Source: CAXQUZ01 sp942491145
Lineage (GTDB): Bacteria > Myxococcota_A > UBA796 > UBA2385
Length of the DNA stretch: 64,000 nucleotides
Direction of reading: 5' to 3'
Assembly: GCA_942491145.1 (NCBI GenBank)
Contig: CALOBC010000025.1
Coordinates: forward strand, 62,001-126,000
Positions 26,686 to 36,073 of this stretch are shown in pieces. Both the position numbers and the translations under genes were made by a program. The stretch's first letter is position 1; every line of letters begins with the position of its first letter. Under the pieces are notes generated by a model. The model saw only the letters and a list, made by a program, of their open reading frames with translations. It was not told the DNA's origin and did not search any database.

Positions 26686-27426
26686 ATGGGGGGGCACCTC
26701 GCCGTCGACGGTCTCAGCAAGCACTTCACGGTGCCTGGGCGCCCCCCCACCCAGGCGGTCAGTGGGCTGAGCCTGCACGTCGAGGCCGGCGAAGTGCTCG
26801 GGCTGCTGGGGCCCAACGGCGCCGGAAAGACCACCAGCTTGCGCTTGATGGCCACGCTGCTGCCACCGGACCGGGGCACGGTGCGGGTTTGCGGCGTCGA
26901 TACCTTGGCCCAGCCCCTGTTGGCCCGCCGCCTCCTGGGCTTCGTGCCGGCCGAAGCGGGCCTGCCCCCCCGGCTCAGCCCCCGAGAAGTGGTCACGCTC
27001 TTTGCCCAGCTGCACGGTGTTCCCGGCAACCCTGAACACGCTGCAGACCGCTTGTTGGACCGGCTCGGGGCCACGAGCTACCGCGACCAAGCGTGTGGCG
27101 ACCTGAGCACCGGCATGAAGCGGCGGGTTGTGCTGGCGCGGGCGCTGGTCCACCAGCCCAGGGTGTTGTTGTTGGACGAACCCACGGACGGCCTGGACAT
27201 CGGCGGCCGGCGGGAGGTGCTCGCGCTGCTGCGGTCCCTCGCCGACGAACAAGGCTGTGCGGTGGTGCTGTCGAGCCACATCATGTCCGAGGTGGCCGCC
27301 ATTGCAGACCGGTACGTGGTCATGGCCAGCGGCACCAAGCGCTTCGACGGCGGCGGGGCCGAGCTGCTGAGCACATCTGGCGAGAACACCTTGGATGAGG
27401 CATTTCTCGCGATGGTCCAGCCGTGA
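26686..27426 (+). CDS. ABC transporter ATP-binding protein (NatA-like)
   Basis: 246 residues. Walker A GPNGAGKTT near residue 44, signature LSTGMKRR near 142, Walker B VLLLDEPTDGLD near 162, and the switch His in SSHIMSE near 198. The LSTGMKRR signature is typical of NatA/CcmA-type exporters. It energises the two permeases that follow. Overlaps the first permease gene by four bases (GTGA). Possible roles are sodium extrusion or drug/lipid export; substrate not predictable. Confidence 0.9.
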   Translation: MGGHLAVDGLSKHFTVPGRPPTQAVSGLSLHVEAGEVLGLLGPNGAGKTTSLRLMATLLPPDRGTVRVCGVDTLAQPLLARRLLGFVPAEAGLPPRLSPREVVTLFAQLHGVPGNPEHAADRLLDRLGATSYRDQACGDLSTGMKRRVVLARALVHQPRVLLLDEPTDGLDIGGRREVLALLRSLADEQGCAVVLSSHIMSEVAAIADRYVVMASGTKRFDGGGAELLSTSGENTLDEAFLAMVQP

Positions 27427-28427
27427 GGGCGCTGCTCGCGCTCACCTTCATCAGCCTGCGGCGGCTCGCCCGCGAAGGCTCGGTGGTGCGGGCCCTGGTG
27501 TGGCCCGGGATGCTGTGCTTGGGGACAATGCTGATTGTGGCGGCCATCGCGCAGCCGGGCGCCCCGGCGCCCACCGCAGTGGTGGACGGTCCGTTGGCCA
27601 GCGCACTGGACTCCCGGGGCCTGCCCATCGTGCGCAGCATGGATCCACGGGCAGACCTCGAGTCCGGCCTGGTGGAGCGGGCGCTGGCCACCGATGACGC
27701 TGGACTGGTGATGATTCTCAACCCCTCGGGCTGGGCGCGGTTCTCCGGGCGGCGGGCGGCGGAAGATCTGCAAGTGGAGGCCATCGCACGGGCGCACACC
27801 GGCGCAGCCTGGCGCTTGGAATTGCCGCCCGCAGGCGTACCGGACTCCGCGCAAGCGGCGGCCACTGCGCGCCATGGCAGCCTGCTGTTGCGGATTCTCG
27901 GCATGGTCTTTGCGTTATACGCGGTCGTACTTACTGTCGCCAGCGCAACCCGGGACAGAGACACCGCAGTTTTGGAGGCACTCGGCACCACGCCGGCCCC
28001 CCCCTGGGCACCCTCGGCGGCGCGCGGGCTCGCGGTCGGCGCAGGGTGTGGGCTGGCGCTGACCGTGACCGCACTGGGCCTGGGTGGGCTGCTGCCGGTG
28101 GAGGGGCTGGAGGCTCAGCTCCCCGCGCTCTGGGGGGCCATCCTCGGCGCGGTGGCGCTGGGCACGCTGGCGCTCGGCGGCACAGGCCGGGTCCCACTTG
28201 GCCCCTGGACCGGCGCACCGGCCGGCATGACCGCGCCACTGCGCACCAGCCTCCTCGCTGCCAGCGCACTGGGGGGACTGGGGCTCGGGCTGCCGGCCCT
28301 GGACTGGTTGCCGCTCGTGTCCCTCGGGGGGGGCAGCACCGGCGCAGCTTCCGGCATGAGTGCCCTGCTCATCGCGGTTGTGGCACTGATCTGGTCCTGT
28401 CGTCGCGTGGGTCAGGTGGGCTGGTGA
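27423..28427 (+). CDS. ABC transporter permease (NatB-like), first
   Basis: 334 residues. One membrane helix near 15-40, an extracytoplasmic region to about 140, then five or six hydrophobic helices. This is the ABC-2 permease layout. Starts with GTG inside the ATPase stop (GTGA) and ends inside the start of the next permease (GTGA), so all three are co-translated. Substrate unknown. Confidence 0.8.
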   Translation: MRALLALTFISLRRLAREGSVVRALVWPGMLCLGTMLIVAAIAQPGAPAPTAVVDGPLASALDSRGLPIVRSMDPRADLESGLVERALATDDAGLVMILNPSGWARFSGRRAAEDLQVEAIARAHTGAAWRLELPPAGVPDSAQAAATARHGSLLLRILGMVFALYAVVLTVASATRDRDTAVLEALGTTPAPPWAPSAARGLAVGAGCGLALTVTALGLGGLLPVEGLEAQLPALWGAILGAVALGTLALGGTGRVPLGPWTGAPAGMTAPLRTSLLAASALGGLGLGLPALDWLPLVSLGGGSTGAASGMSALLIAVVALIWSCRRVGQVGW

Positions 28428-29962
28428 GCCGGCCTGCGACAGAGCAACCCTGTCCGGAAACCCACGTTCCGCGCCTGCGCCCCCGGGTGCTGTGGGCGAT
28501 TGCCCGGCGCGACATCCTGCGGGTGCGCGGGGGACAACAGCACAGGGGCCGACTGCGCAGCATCGGGGTGGCGGGCCTGCTGCTCGGTGCCGCAGCGTTG
28601 GTGCCGGGCCCCGGAGGACCACCGGAAGCTGGGGCCCCGACCGTGCCCGCCGTCGTGGGGGTGGGCGCCCTCCCCCCCGCGCTCGACGGCAAGGTGCGGG
28701 CGGTGCCGCAGTCACCCGTGACACTGCACACCATGGACGGTCAGCCGGTCCGTGTGGTGGCCCGAGGTGTGGGCCCCCGGCTGCGTGCGGCCTTGGACGA
28801 GCTCCCCGGGCCAACCGTCCGGCGAGAGGTTGTCGGGCAGGCCCCCGAGGCACCGCCCTTCCTGCGCAACCTGCTCATCGTCCTCATCGCGGCGTCCCTG
28901 CTCACGGGACCCCTGGCCGAGAGCCTGCCAGGAGAAAGGGCACAGCACACGTGGGAGACCTTGCGGGCTGCATCGGTGCGCACTGCTGAGATCTGCGCCG
29001 GCAAGTGGCTGGCGTGGACTGGTGCCGCGCTGGCCGGCACCGGGATGGCTCTGCTTGTGGGCATTGTGCGCGGGTCCATCACCCTGGACGTTGCGCTGCT
29101 GGGCCTGCCCCTCGCCCTCGGCCAGACCGTCGCCCTGGGCCTGTGGCTGGTCGCCCCCTCCACCGATCAGGCGGGCGCCGCCACGGTGCCGGTGCGTGTG
29201 ATTCCCCTCGCGGTGGTATTTGCCGGGGTGGCCGCGTGGATGCTGGCGCCGAGTGGGGTCGCCGGACTCGTGCCTCTCGGCGGCGCACTGCTGCTCGCGG
29301 CGGGCGGCGAGGCGGACCTGCTCCTGCCGGGCGCACTGGTGTCCACCGCCCTCACGTGTGGTGCGCTGCTGTTCGGCGCCGCTCGGCGCTGCGAAAACTC
29401 GTCAGCCGCGGGGGTGTCTGTCCTTCCCGCGGTCCCCGCCATCGTCGGCGCGGCCGGCGCCTGGATGCTCGGAGGCTGGGGGGCCGGCCGACTCGGCGGC
29501 AGTGTGGCACTCGCGACAGTGGCCGCCGCTGGGGTGCTCTGGCTCACAGTGGCGCTTATGCACTTGCGCAGACCACGGGGTTCCTGGCACCCAAGACCCG
29601 CCGGCGTCGCGGGCGGCGTTGTGGGGGGCTTGCTGCTGGGGGCGTTGTTCACTTGGGCGCCGCCCGGCCCCACACTGCTGCCCGCCACCGACATCCTGCA
29701 CAACGCGCCGCTCTGGGCCGTCCTTGCTCTGGTCGTGGGCCAAGAGGTCCTCTTTCGGGGCCTCCTCCTCGGCCCCCTGCGCGGACCAGGAGCCGGGGCA
29801 AGACAAGCCACCAGCGGGATGCTCTGGCTGGCGATGGCGGGCACCGCCGCGCCCATTCACGCCCTGGGCATGGTCATCCTGCTCACCGCCCTGCGCCGCC
29901 GGGGTGGGCTGGAAGCGGCCATCGCCGCCCGGGTCACCCTCTGCGCGATGGGGACGCTCTGA
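28424..29962 (+). CDS. ABC permease fused to a CPBP (CAAX protease-like) domain
   Basis: 512 residues. The N-terminal two thirds resemble the preceding permease: one helix near 45, an external loop, then several helices. The last part, from about residue 420, contains QEVLFRGLLLGPLRG, the Glu...Arg motif of CPBP intramembrane proteases, followed by more helices with a His in APIHALGM. Fusion of NatB-type permeases to CPBP domains is known in some phyla. Start GTG 28424 overlaps the previous stop. The canonical EExxxR is reduced to one Glu, so protease activity is uncertain. Confidence 0.78.
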   Translation: MSRPATEQPCPETHVPRLRPRVLWAIARRDILRVRGGQQHRGRLRSIGVAGLLLGAAALVPGPGGPPEAGAPTVPAVVGVGALPPALDGKVRAVPQSPVTLHTMDGQPVRVVARGVGPRLRAALDELPGPTVRREVVGQAPEAPPFLRNLLIVLIAASLLTGPLAESLPGERAQHTWETLRAASVRTAEICAGKWLAWTGAALAGTGMALLVGIVRGSITLDVALLGLPLALGQTVALGLWLVAPSTDQAGAATVPVRVIPLAVVFAGVAAWMLAPSGVAGLVPLGGALLLAAGGEADLLLPGALVSTALTCGALLFGAARRCENSSAAGVSVLPAVPAIVGAAGAWMLGGWGAGRLGGSVALATVAAAGVLWLTVALMHLRRPRGSWHPRPAGVAGGVVGGLLLGALFTWAPPGPTLLPATDILHNAPLWAVLALVVGQEVLFRGLLLGPLRGPGAGARQATSGMLWLAMAGTAAPIHALGMVILLTALRRRGGLEAAIAARVTLCAMGTL

Positions 29963-30034
29963 GCGGCGCACAGCCAAAACAACGACCAACGCGGCATTCT
30001 CGGCGTCACCGGACCCCGAGAGCACGCGCGGGAT

Positions 30035-30745
30035 TCACGCGGTGGGCGCGCCGCTGGTGTCGGCCTTTTTGGCCGCCTTCTTGGGCTTGCGCTTGCGCTG
30101 AGAGTGGCGGTGACGGGCGTTCTTGTTCGAACAGTTGCGCGAGCAGTACTTGGAGTTGGGCCGCGCAGGGTTCGAGCAGTCAAGCCAGCAGCAGATGTTC
30201 AGGCCGTCGGCGTTGACCTCAATCACGTCCTCGCCGTTCGCCGCCGCGCTGGCGTCCGCGGGAGCTGGCGCAGGAGCCGACGCAACCGGCGGAGTGGCGG
30301 GTGCCGCGGCGACTGGCGCCGTAGCTTGCACAGGCGCACGAGCCGGAGCGGGGGCGGGGGCGGGGACTGGGGCCGACACGGCACGAGCAGGCGCGGGCGC
30401 CGCAGCGACGGGCGCCGCCTCGACCGGGGACGCAGCCGGCGCAGGAGCCGGGGCAGCCTTGGGGGGCTCGGCCGCCTCGGGGGCCGCCGCAGCCGGCCGG
30501 GAACGCTTGCGGGCACGGGCCAAGCGGGCACGCGCCTCCTTTTGTTCCGCTTCCCACACCCTATGTTGTTGATCGTACTCCGACTGAATCTTGTCCTCAC
30601 CATAGAGGATCATTCCACAGGTGTAGCAGTGCAGCAGCACCTGATGGCGTCCCCCGCCCAAGAAGGCGCGCTGGTCCTCTTCGAGGTCCAGGTTGGAGGA
30701 CTTGCACTTCACACAACGCATTCGAAAGGTCATGAAGCCCTTCAT
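30035..30745 (-). CDS. Two-zinc-finger protein with Ala/Pro linker
   Basis: About 236 residues in three parts: an N-terminal zinc ribbon (CVKC near residue 11 and CYTC near 40), a low-complexity Ala/Pro/Val linker of about 110 residues, and a C-terminal Cys-rich motif (CCWLDCSN, KYCSRNCSNKNARHRH) with a Lys/Arg-rich tail. The C-terminal pattern recalls CGNR/DUF2116-type zinc fingers that bind nucleic acid. No signal peptide. I chose the ATG at 30745; the in-frame ATG at 30733 is possible. A role in nucleic-acid or ribosome binding is only inferred from the basic tail. Confidence 0.7.
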   Translation of the reverse strand: MKGFMTFRMRCVKCKSSNLDLEEDQRAFLGGGRHQVLLHCYTCGMILYGEDKIQSEYDQQHRVWEAEQKEARARLARARKRSRPAAAAPEAAEPPKAAPAPAPAASPVEAAPVAAAPAPARAVSAPVPAPAPAPARAPVQATAPVAAAPATPPVASAPAPAPADASAAANGEDVIEVNADGLNICCWLDCSNPARPNSKYCSRNCSNKNARHRHSQRKRKPKKAAKKADTSGAPTA

Positions 30746-31595
30746 ATCGGAGACAGGGGAGCAAGGCGGTCGCTCAGGAAGACCGGGGGGTCTCGTCCAG
30801 TCCGCGGGCGGAGGGGCGAACCAGCCCCGGTGCACCGGACCGTCCAAGCGAAGACATCAAACCAGAAGCGAGCACACGGTGGGGAGACCGCAATGGTCAT
30901 CCCACGGCTGAGCCCCGATCACAAGCACCTCACCCACAGTCCCGAGGACCCGGATGGGCGTGCCCGTGAAGTCTCAGCATCCCCGTTCCCCTCACACCTC
31001 TGAGCGAGGGATGCGAGCGAGTTCACAGAATGCTTCCGACCAAATTCGGGCCGCACGCGGCCCACTCATTCACGGTCACACACCCGAACCCTCAGACGAG
31101 CCCCCCCGCCGTTCGCGAGCAGCTCACAGCGAAAAGCCAATCGAACCAGGACAGGCTCTGCAGACCAGAAGGCGGCCAAGTGGCAGCACCAGACGCGCCG
31201 ATGTTGTAGCACATAGGGCCCCCGCAGCGCCAACCACCACCCCCCATCCACACCCTTTGAATTCGTCGAGAACCGCGCCTATATGTGCGCTTTCACAGAG
31301 TGAAGCCGAACGGAGCTGGTGCATCGCCTCCCCAAGCGCCCCCGTAGATGACCCGCTTTGGTTATGCTCCCGACCACGGGCTCCTCAATGATGCACACGT
31401 GTTCCAGGCCTCTTCTGCCCCCCAATGCAGCCGGCTTGAGCGCCGCCGTGACCACCCTCGTCGAGGGTCCGTGAGCTCGCCCAACGCATCGCCGCGCCTT
31501 GCACTCAGACTGCAAGCCTCCACTCGACATCCGCGCCTCTCGCGACGGATGCGGAGGCACCGGCGGCGCGCGGCCCGAAAGACTGGAGACCGAAC
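30746..31595. other. Intergenic region upstream of flagellin
   Basis: 850 bases with no convincing gene; the frames present have no starts or codon use like neighbours. There is a perfect hairpin GGGCCG-CACG-CGGCCC at 31048-31063 without a T-run. I looked for sigma-28 and sigma-54 promoters before flagellin and found no good match. A GGAGA motif precedes the flagellin ATG. Confidence 0.5.
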
Positions 31596-32423
31596 ATGAC
31601 GATGGCTGTCCGCTCTGGCGCCTTGGACTTCATCGGGAGCACGCTGTCCCGCACCGCGAATGATGCGCAGGGCAACCTCAAGCGCATGGCCACCGGCATG
31701 CGCATCGTCCGGTCTGCCGATGACCCCGCGGCCAGCGCAGTTGCATCGAACCTGTCATCCCGCCTGCGAAGCAACGGACGCGCCATTCGCAACGCCACCG
31801 AAGGCTTGGCGATGCTGGAGGTGGGCGACTCCGCTGCGGGGCAGATCATTGAGACCCTCCAGCGCATGCGGGAGCTGGCGGTCCAAGCGGCCAGTGACAC
31901 GCTCCTCGATGACTCCCGCTCTCCGCTTCAAAAGGAGTTCGGTGCGCTGAAGGACGAGATTGAGCGCATTGGCGACCAGCTCACCTTCAACGGGCGCAAG
32001 CTGGCGGATGGCAGCGTGGCCAAGATATCGGTGCAGGTCGGCATCAACAAAGCCGGCGAGAACCGCATCAGCTTGAAGCTTGGCGACTACACCCTCGCGA
32101 CCCTCGGGCTCGACGCCCCAACTGTGGAAGTTGCGACGTCGGCAAATGCCCGCACCAGCATCGATGCGGTGGACGGCGCCATCGGCCAGGTCTCGTCCTC
32201 GCGCTCGGTGTACGGCGCGCTCATCAATCGGGTCGAAGCCAGCATTCGCCATGCCGCGACGACCTCCATGAGCCTCTCTGCGGCCGAAGGTCGGTTGGTG
32301 GACGCAGACTACGCACGAGAGGCATCCGCGCTCACCGCCAACCGCATCTTGCTGTACGCCGGCCAGTCCTCCCGGATGCAGGCTGCGCAGATGTCCCGCT
32401 CGGTGATCCACCTCCTGCATTGA
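31596..32423 (+). CDS. fliC: Flagellin
   Basis: 275 residues, close to the minimal D0/D1 flagellin without variable D2/D3 domains. The N-terminus holds NLKRMATGMRIVRSADDPAA and LAMLEVGDSAAGQIIETLQRMRELAVQAA. The C-terminus has SARTSIDAVDGAIGQVSSSRSVYGALINRVE-like heptads (around residues 185-215) and TANRILLYAGQSSRMQAAQM. Both ends needed for polymerisation are intact. No other flagellar gene, chaperone or cap lies nearby, so it is a detached filament gene or one of several paralogues. The final residues SVIHLLH replace the usual terminal LLR/LLG. Confidence 0.92.
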   Translation: MTMAVRSGALDFIGSTLSRTANDAQGNLKRMATGMRIVRSADDPAASAVASNLSSRLRSNGRAIRNATEGLAMLEVGDSAAGQIIETLQRMRELAVQAASDTLLDDSRSPLQKEFGALKDEIERIGDQLTFNGRKLADGSVAKISVQVGINKAGENRISLKLGDYTLATLGLDAPTVEVATSANARTSIDAVDGAIGQVSSSRSVYGALINRVEASIRHAATTSMSLSAAEGRLVDADYAREASALTANRILLYAGQSSRMQAAQMSRSVIHLLH

Positions 32424-32660
32424 CGTGCTGGTGCGTATTGTCAGCAACGCGGGGTCCAGTCCGCAGGGTCGACAGGACCGCACAGACTTGCAGCGGCTCC
32501 GAGCGCTGACCTGCACCGGGGGTGGCGCGCGCGTCGACCGCCCACCCCGCACACCGCAGTGAGCTTCATCGGGAGGCCCCCAGGCACCCACCATCCAGCC
32601 AAACCCCAAGCAAGCGGCGTCCGCCGGCGCTACCCTTGCACCCCAAACCGGAGTTGACCC

Positions 32661-33419
32661 ATGGGTGCGCAGCCATCGAGCGTCGGAACACTGCTGGCCC
32701 TGTCCTCCTTTGCATGCGTTCTGGGGCTGGCCGGCTGCTTTCCTGAAGAAAAGGGCGGCGGCGGCACCAGTCCCATCGGCGAGTCGGATGCCGACACGGA
32801 CGCCGACAGCGACGCGGACACCGACGCCGACAGCGATGCCGACGCCGACACCGACGCGGACGCCGACACCGACGCCGACTCGGATGCCGACAGCGACGCC
32901 GACAGCGATGCGGACAGCGACGCCGATGCAGACAGCGACGCCGACGCCGATGCGGACGCCATCTGCGACGACCCACCGCCGGTCGAGCCCATCGATGAAG
33001 AGAACTGCACAACCACCACGCTGACGTGCGGGGATGTGGTCGAGGGCATCGTAACGGGGGGCACCCAGCTGCTCTCCGGGTCCGACTACGCGTCGTCGTG
33101 GGGCTGCGGGGTCGTCGGTTCGAGCAGCTACCAGGGCACCGAGCGCATGTACGCCATCGAGCATCCCGCGACGGGCACGGGCTGGATGCAGATCGACCTC
33201 GAGACCCCCTGCGCCGACCTCGACATGTTCGTCGCCTACTGGGCCAGCGAAGACAGCTGCTGGCGGTCCGGCGTGAGCATCGGCGAGTGCGAGGGCGACT
33301 ACAGCGCTGGCGACGGCAGCATCCGCATCCAGGGCTTTGACCCCCGCCGCTACGTGGTCGCGGTCGAAGGCGAGAACGGCGAAGAAGAGCCCTTCCGCCT
33401 GCGCATCACCTGCGAGTAG
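32661..33419 (+). CDS. Lipoprotein with acidic DA/DS/DT repeat spacer
   Basis: 252 residues. Signal peptide ending in a lipobox (LGLAGC, Cys near 26), a spacer of about 58 residues made of Asp-Ala, Asp-Ser and Asp-Thr dipeptides (near 43-100), then a domain of about 150 residues with six or more cysteines. That domain begins ICDDPPPVEP and ends RYVVAVEG...FRLRITCE, resembling the beta-sandwich pre-peptidase-like fold (TGWMQIDLETPCADLDMFV). Such spacers are frequent in myxobacterial-type surface lipoproteins and probably hold the domain away from the membrane. Function unknown. Confidence 0.78.
   Translation: MGAQPSSVGTLLALSSFACVLGLAGCFPEEKGGGGTSPIGESDADTDADSDADTDADSDADADTDADADTDADSDADSDADSDADSDADADSDADADADAICDDPPPVEPIDEENCTTTTLTCGDVVEGIVTGGTQLLSGSDYASSWGCGVVGSSSYQGTERMYAIEHPATGTGWMQIDLETPCADLDMFVAYWASEDSCWRSGVSIGECEGDYSAGDGSIRIQGFDPRRYVVAVEGENGEEEPFRLRITCE
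32787..32960 (+). repeat. 6-bp-period repeat encoding Asp-Ala/Ser/Thr
   Basis: About 29 copies of GAY-GCN-type hexamers (GAC/GAT followed by GCC, GCG, AGC or ACC), in frame inside the lipoprotein gene. Replication slippage could change the spacer length. Confidence 0.85.
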
Positions 33420-33437
33420 GCGTCTGGCGGGGCGAGC

Positions 33438-35255
33438 TCAGCGTCGGCTGCCCTTGCTGTTCCCTCGACCGCCCTTCTTGCCCTTGCCCCCGCGTTCTTG
33501 CGGGGGTCCCTCGGTCTTGGCCTTCGCGTTCGCCTTGCCCTTCGACTTGGACTTGACCTTGGGTGCTGGCGCCGGAGCAGGCTGCGATGCGGCCTTCTTT
33601 TGGCGCGCTGCTTCTCGCTTGGCTTCCCGGTCGGCGGCTTTGACCGCTTCGGCGTCCAGTCGGTCCTGGCTCGCCTTCTTCAGGTAGTCCTCGTACGGAC
33701 CACGGAAGTCTACGACCCCGTCCTCGCTGATGTCGAGAATGCGCGTGGCAAGCCGTGACACGAACCAGCGGTCGTGGCTCACGAACAGCACCGTGCCCTC
33801 GAAGCTCTCCAGCCCCTGCGCGAGAGACTCGATGCCTTCCAGGTCCAGGTGGTTGGTGGGCTCGTCGAGAACCAGCACGTTGGGCTGCTTCACGCCGATG
33901 GTGGCGAACACCAGCCGCGCCGCTTCACCACCGGAGAGGTTCTCCAGCTTCTTGTCGACCTCTTCTTGGGTGAAGAGCACCTCGGCCAGCTTGCCATGGA
34001 CAAAGCCGACGGACTCATGGGGCACTTGGTCCCACAGCCAGCTCTTCAGCGTTGCTTCGGGGCGGTTGAGCACTTCGGCGTGGTCCTGCGCGAAGTAGCC
34101 GCGGTGGGCCTCATACCCCCACTCCACGTTGCCCTCGTCGGCCTCGATGCCGCCGACCGCGATCTTGAGCAGCGTCGACTTGCCGATGCCGTTGGGCCCG
34201 ATGATGGCGACCCGCTCGCCCCGGTTCACGGTGAAGCTCACGTCGCCCAGCACCAGATCGTCGCCGTAGGCCTTCCAGATGCCCTTGACCTTGAGCACCT
34301 CCCGGCCCGAGTGGCGCTTGGGCAAGAAGCGGAAGAGGGGGTGCTGGCGGCTGGACTCGGCGAGCTCTTCCAGCTCGATCTTGGCCATCTGCTTCACCCG
34401 GCTGTTCGCCTGGCGGGCCTTCGATGCCTTCGCCTTGAAGCGGGCGATGAAGGCCTTGTGCTCTTCAATCTTGTCTTTGCGCTTGTCGATCTCTTGCTCA
34501 CGGCGGGCCCGCTCGTCCGCCTTGAACTGCACAAAGAAGCTGTAGTTGCCCTTATACGAGGTGATGGTCTCGTAGTCGACGTCGAGGATGTGGGTGCACA
34601 CATTGTCGAGAAAGCGGTGGTCATGGCTGACCACGAGCACGCAGCCCCGGTACGTGGCCAGGAAGCGCTCCAGCCAGTCGACGCTGAGGATGTCGAGGTG
34701 GTTGGTGGGCTCATCGAGCAGGAGGATCTCGGGCTGGCCCACGAGCAGCTGACCGAGCAAGGCGCGCAGCTTGTAGCCACCGGACAACACCCGCAGTGGC
34801 TCGTGGTGCCGATCGGTGGGAATGTTGAGCCCTTCGAGCACCTCGGCGGCCTTGGCTTCCAGCTCGTAGCCACCCCGCTGGAGGATGCGCTCCTCGATCT
34901 CGGCGAAGGCATCCGCGTCGAACTCGCCTGTCCGATCGCACTCGTCGAGCATCGCGTCTTTGGCCGCCATGTCGGCCCAGACCTCGACCGCGCCCTGCAT
35001 CACAACCTCGATGATGGGCGTTTCTTCGTACTTGAAGTGGTCCTGCTCCAGCACGCCGATGCGGGCGCGCCGGGGCAGCTGAAAGTCTCCAGAGGACTGG
35101 GTCTCCTCCCCCGCCAGGATGCGCAGCAGGGTGGACTTGCCCGCGCCATTTGCGCCGACAATGCCGTAGCGTGCGCCGTTGTGGAGCTGCAGATCGACGT
35201 TGGCAAACAGCGGGCGTCCGCCGTAGTGCTTCTCGAGTCCCGTGATGGTGATCAT
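33438..35255 (-). CDS. ABC-F family ATPase (translation factor/YbiT-like)
   Basis: 605 residues with two ABC domains and no membrane helices. First Walker A GANGAGKST near 36, signature LSGGYKLRA near 145, Walker B EILLLDEPTNHLD; second Walker A GPNGIGKST near 350, signature LSGGEAARL near 435, then VLVLDEPTNHLD. The interdomain linker (about 240-300) is Lys/Arg-rich (KRKDKIEEHKAFIARFKAKASK), as in ribosome-binding ABC-F proteins. The Lys/Gly-rich tail of about 45 residues is also family-like. The most similar known subgroup is YbiT. The ATG at 35255 has GGGAG upstream. Confidence 0.9.
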   Translation of the reverse strand: MITITGLEKHYGGRPLFANVDLQLHNGARYGIVGANGAGKSTLLRILAGEETQSSGDFQLPRRARIGVLEQDHFKYEETPIIEVVMQGAVEVWADMAAKDAMLDECDRTGEFDADAFAEIEERILQRGGYELEAKAAEVLEGLNIPTDRHHEPLRVLSGGYKLRALLGQLLVGQPEILLLDEPTNHLDILSVDWLERFLATYRGCVLVVSHDHRFLDNVCTHILDVDYETITSYKGNYSFFVQFKADERARREQEIDKRKDKIEEHKAFIARFKAKASKARQANSRVKQMAKIELEELAESSRQHPLFRFLPKRHSGREVLKVKGIWKAYGDDLVLGDVSFTVNRGERVAIIGPNGIGKSTLLKIAVGGIEADEGNVEWGYEAHRGYFAQDHAEVLNRPEATLKSWLWDQVPHESVGFVHGKLAEVLFTQEEVDKKLENLSGGEAARLVFATIGVKQPNVLVLDEPTNHLDLEGIESLAQGLESFEGTVLFVSHDRWFVSRLATRILDISEDGVVDFRGPYEDYLKKASQDRLDAEAVKAADREAKREAARQKKAASQPAPAPAPKVKSKSKGKANAKAKTEGPPQERGGKGKKGGRGNSKGSRR

Positions 35256-36073
35256 GGGGGCTCCCGGGGGATGGAGGGGACAGGGGCCGGGGCGGTAGCC
35301 TGAAAGCGGCCTCTCTGGCAAAGCCGGCGGCAGTGGGGCGGTGGGGCGCCGAGGGCGGCCAGGCACATCCCGGATTGGGGGGACACGGGCACAACAAAGC
35401 CCAAGAACATCGCACCAATCAATGTTCCTGAGGCATCAAAGGCTCCGGACGCCGCCCAAAAACCGGCCGGCAGTCTCCGTCGCAGCAGGGTCATGGGGGC
35501 GTGGGCCAGACGGTGAAGAGTCGGTGTCGCAGGCTGGGAAGCAGTGTGGCCCAGTCCGACTGCCGCTGGCATGTGCAGCCACCGGCAGGCGTGCCCGGGA
35601 CCGAGACCCCGTGGGTGCGGGGCACCGAGGCCAGCCACGAGTGCTGTCCGTTCTTGGACCGCGCGCCCCCGGGGCCGGGGCCATCGACCGCCGCCGCGGG
35701 TGCACCCGACCCAGCGGGACGGTCGCGGCCAAGGGGATCACCGTCGACCAGGAACCGCTTGCATCGGTGGAGAGCCCGACACCGTCACCGGGGGCACCGG
35801 CGCGGCGCTGATCGGGCTGGTCGGTTAAGACGCGACCTTGCTTGCGCGGACCGATCACCCCTCAGTGCCGGTCCGTCGAGACATTCGGTGACCACCAAGG
35901 ACGCCGACCTCTCGGTTCTTCCCGCCTGCCCCCTTCCGCTTCGCTCGGTCGTAGACGCCCTCACCGTCGTATTCTCCGCCGTCCCCGTCCACTGTCGCGC
36001 ACTGCGGCGATGGCCCGACCCATGACTGCAGAACGTGCGAGCGGCGACGCACACGAGCGCCCAGGTGACCCCC
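35256..36073. other. Long intergenic region between divergent genes
   Basis: 818 bases separating the ABC-F gene from the coiled-coil gene. Open frames exist on both strands, but none has plausible composition, a Shine-Dalgarno sequence or recognisable motifs. No tRNA fold, terminator or riboswitch was recognised. It presumably holds the two promoters. Confidence 0.5.

Noticed and set aside
31048..31063. Hairpin GGGCCG-CACG-CGGCCC as a terminator
   Set aside because: Perfect stem but no T-run and not placed after a gene end on either strand.
31125..31165. TCGAACC motif suggesting a minus-strand tRNA
   Set aside because: The flanking bases do not form a T-arm or acceptor stem.
32630..33064. 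Antisense frame with Ser/Ala repeats over the lipoprotein gene
   Set aside because: Reverse reading of the GAY-GCN hexamer tract.
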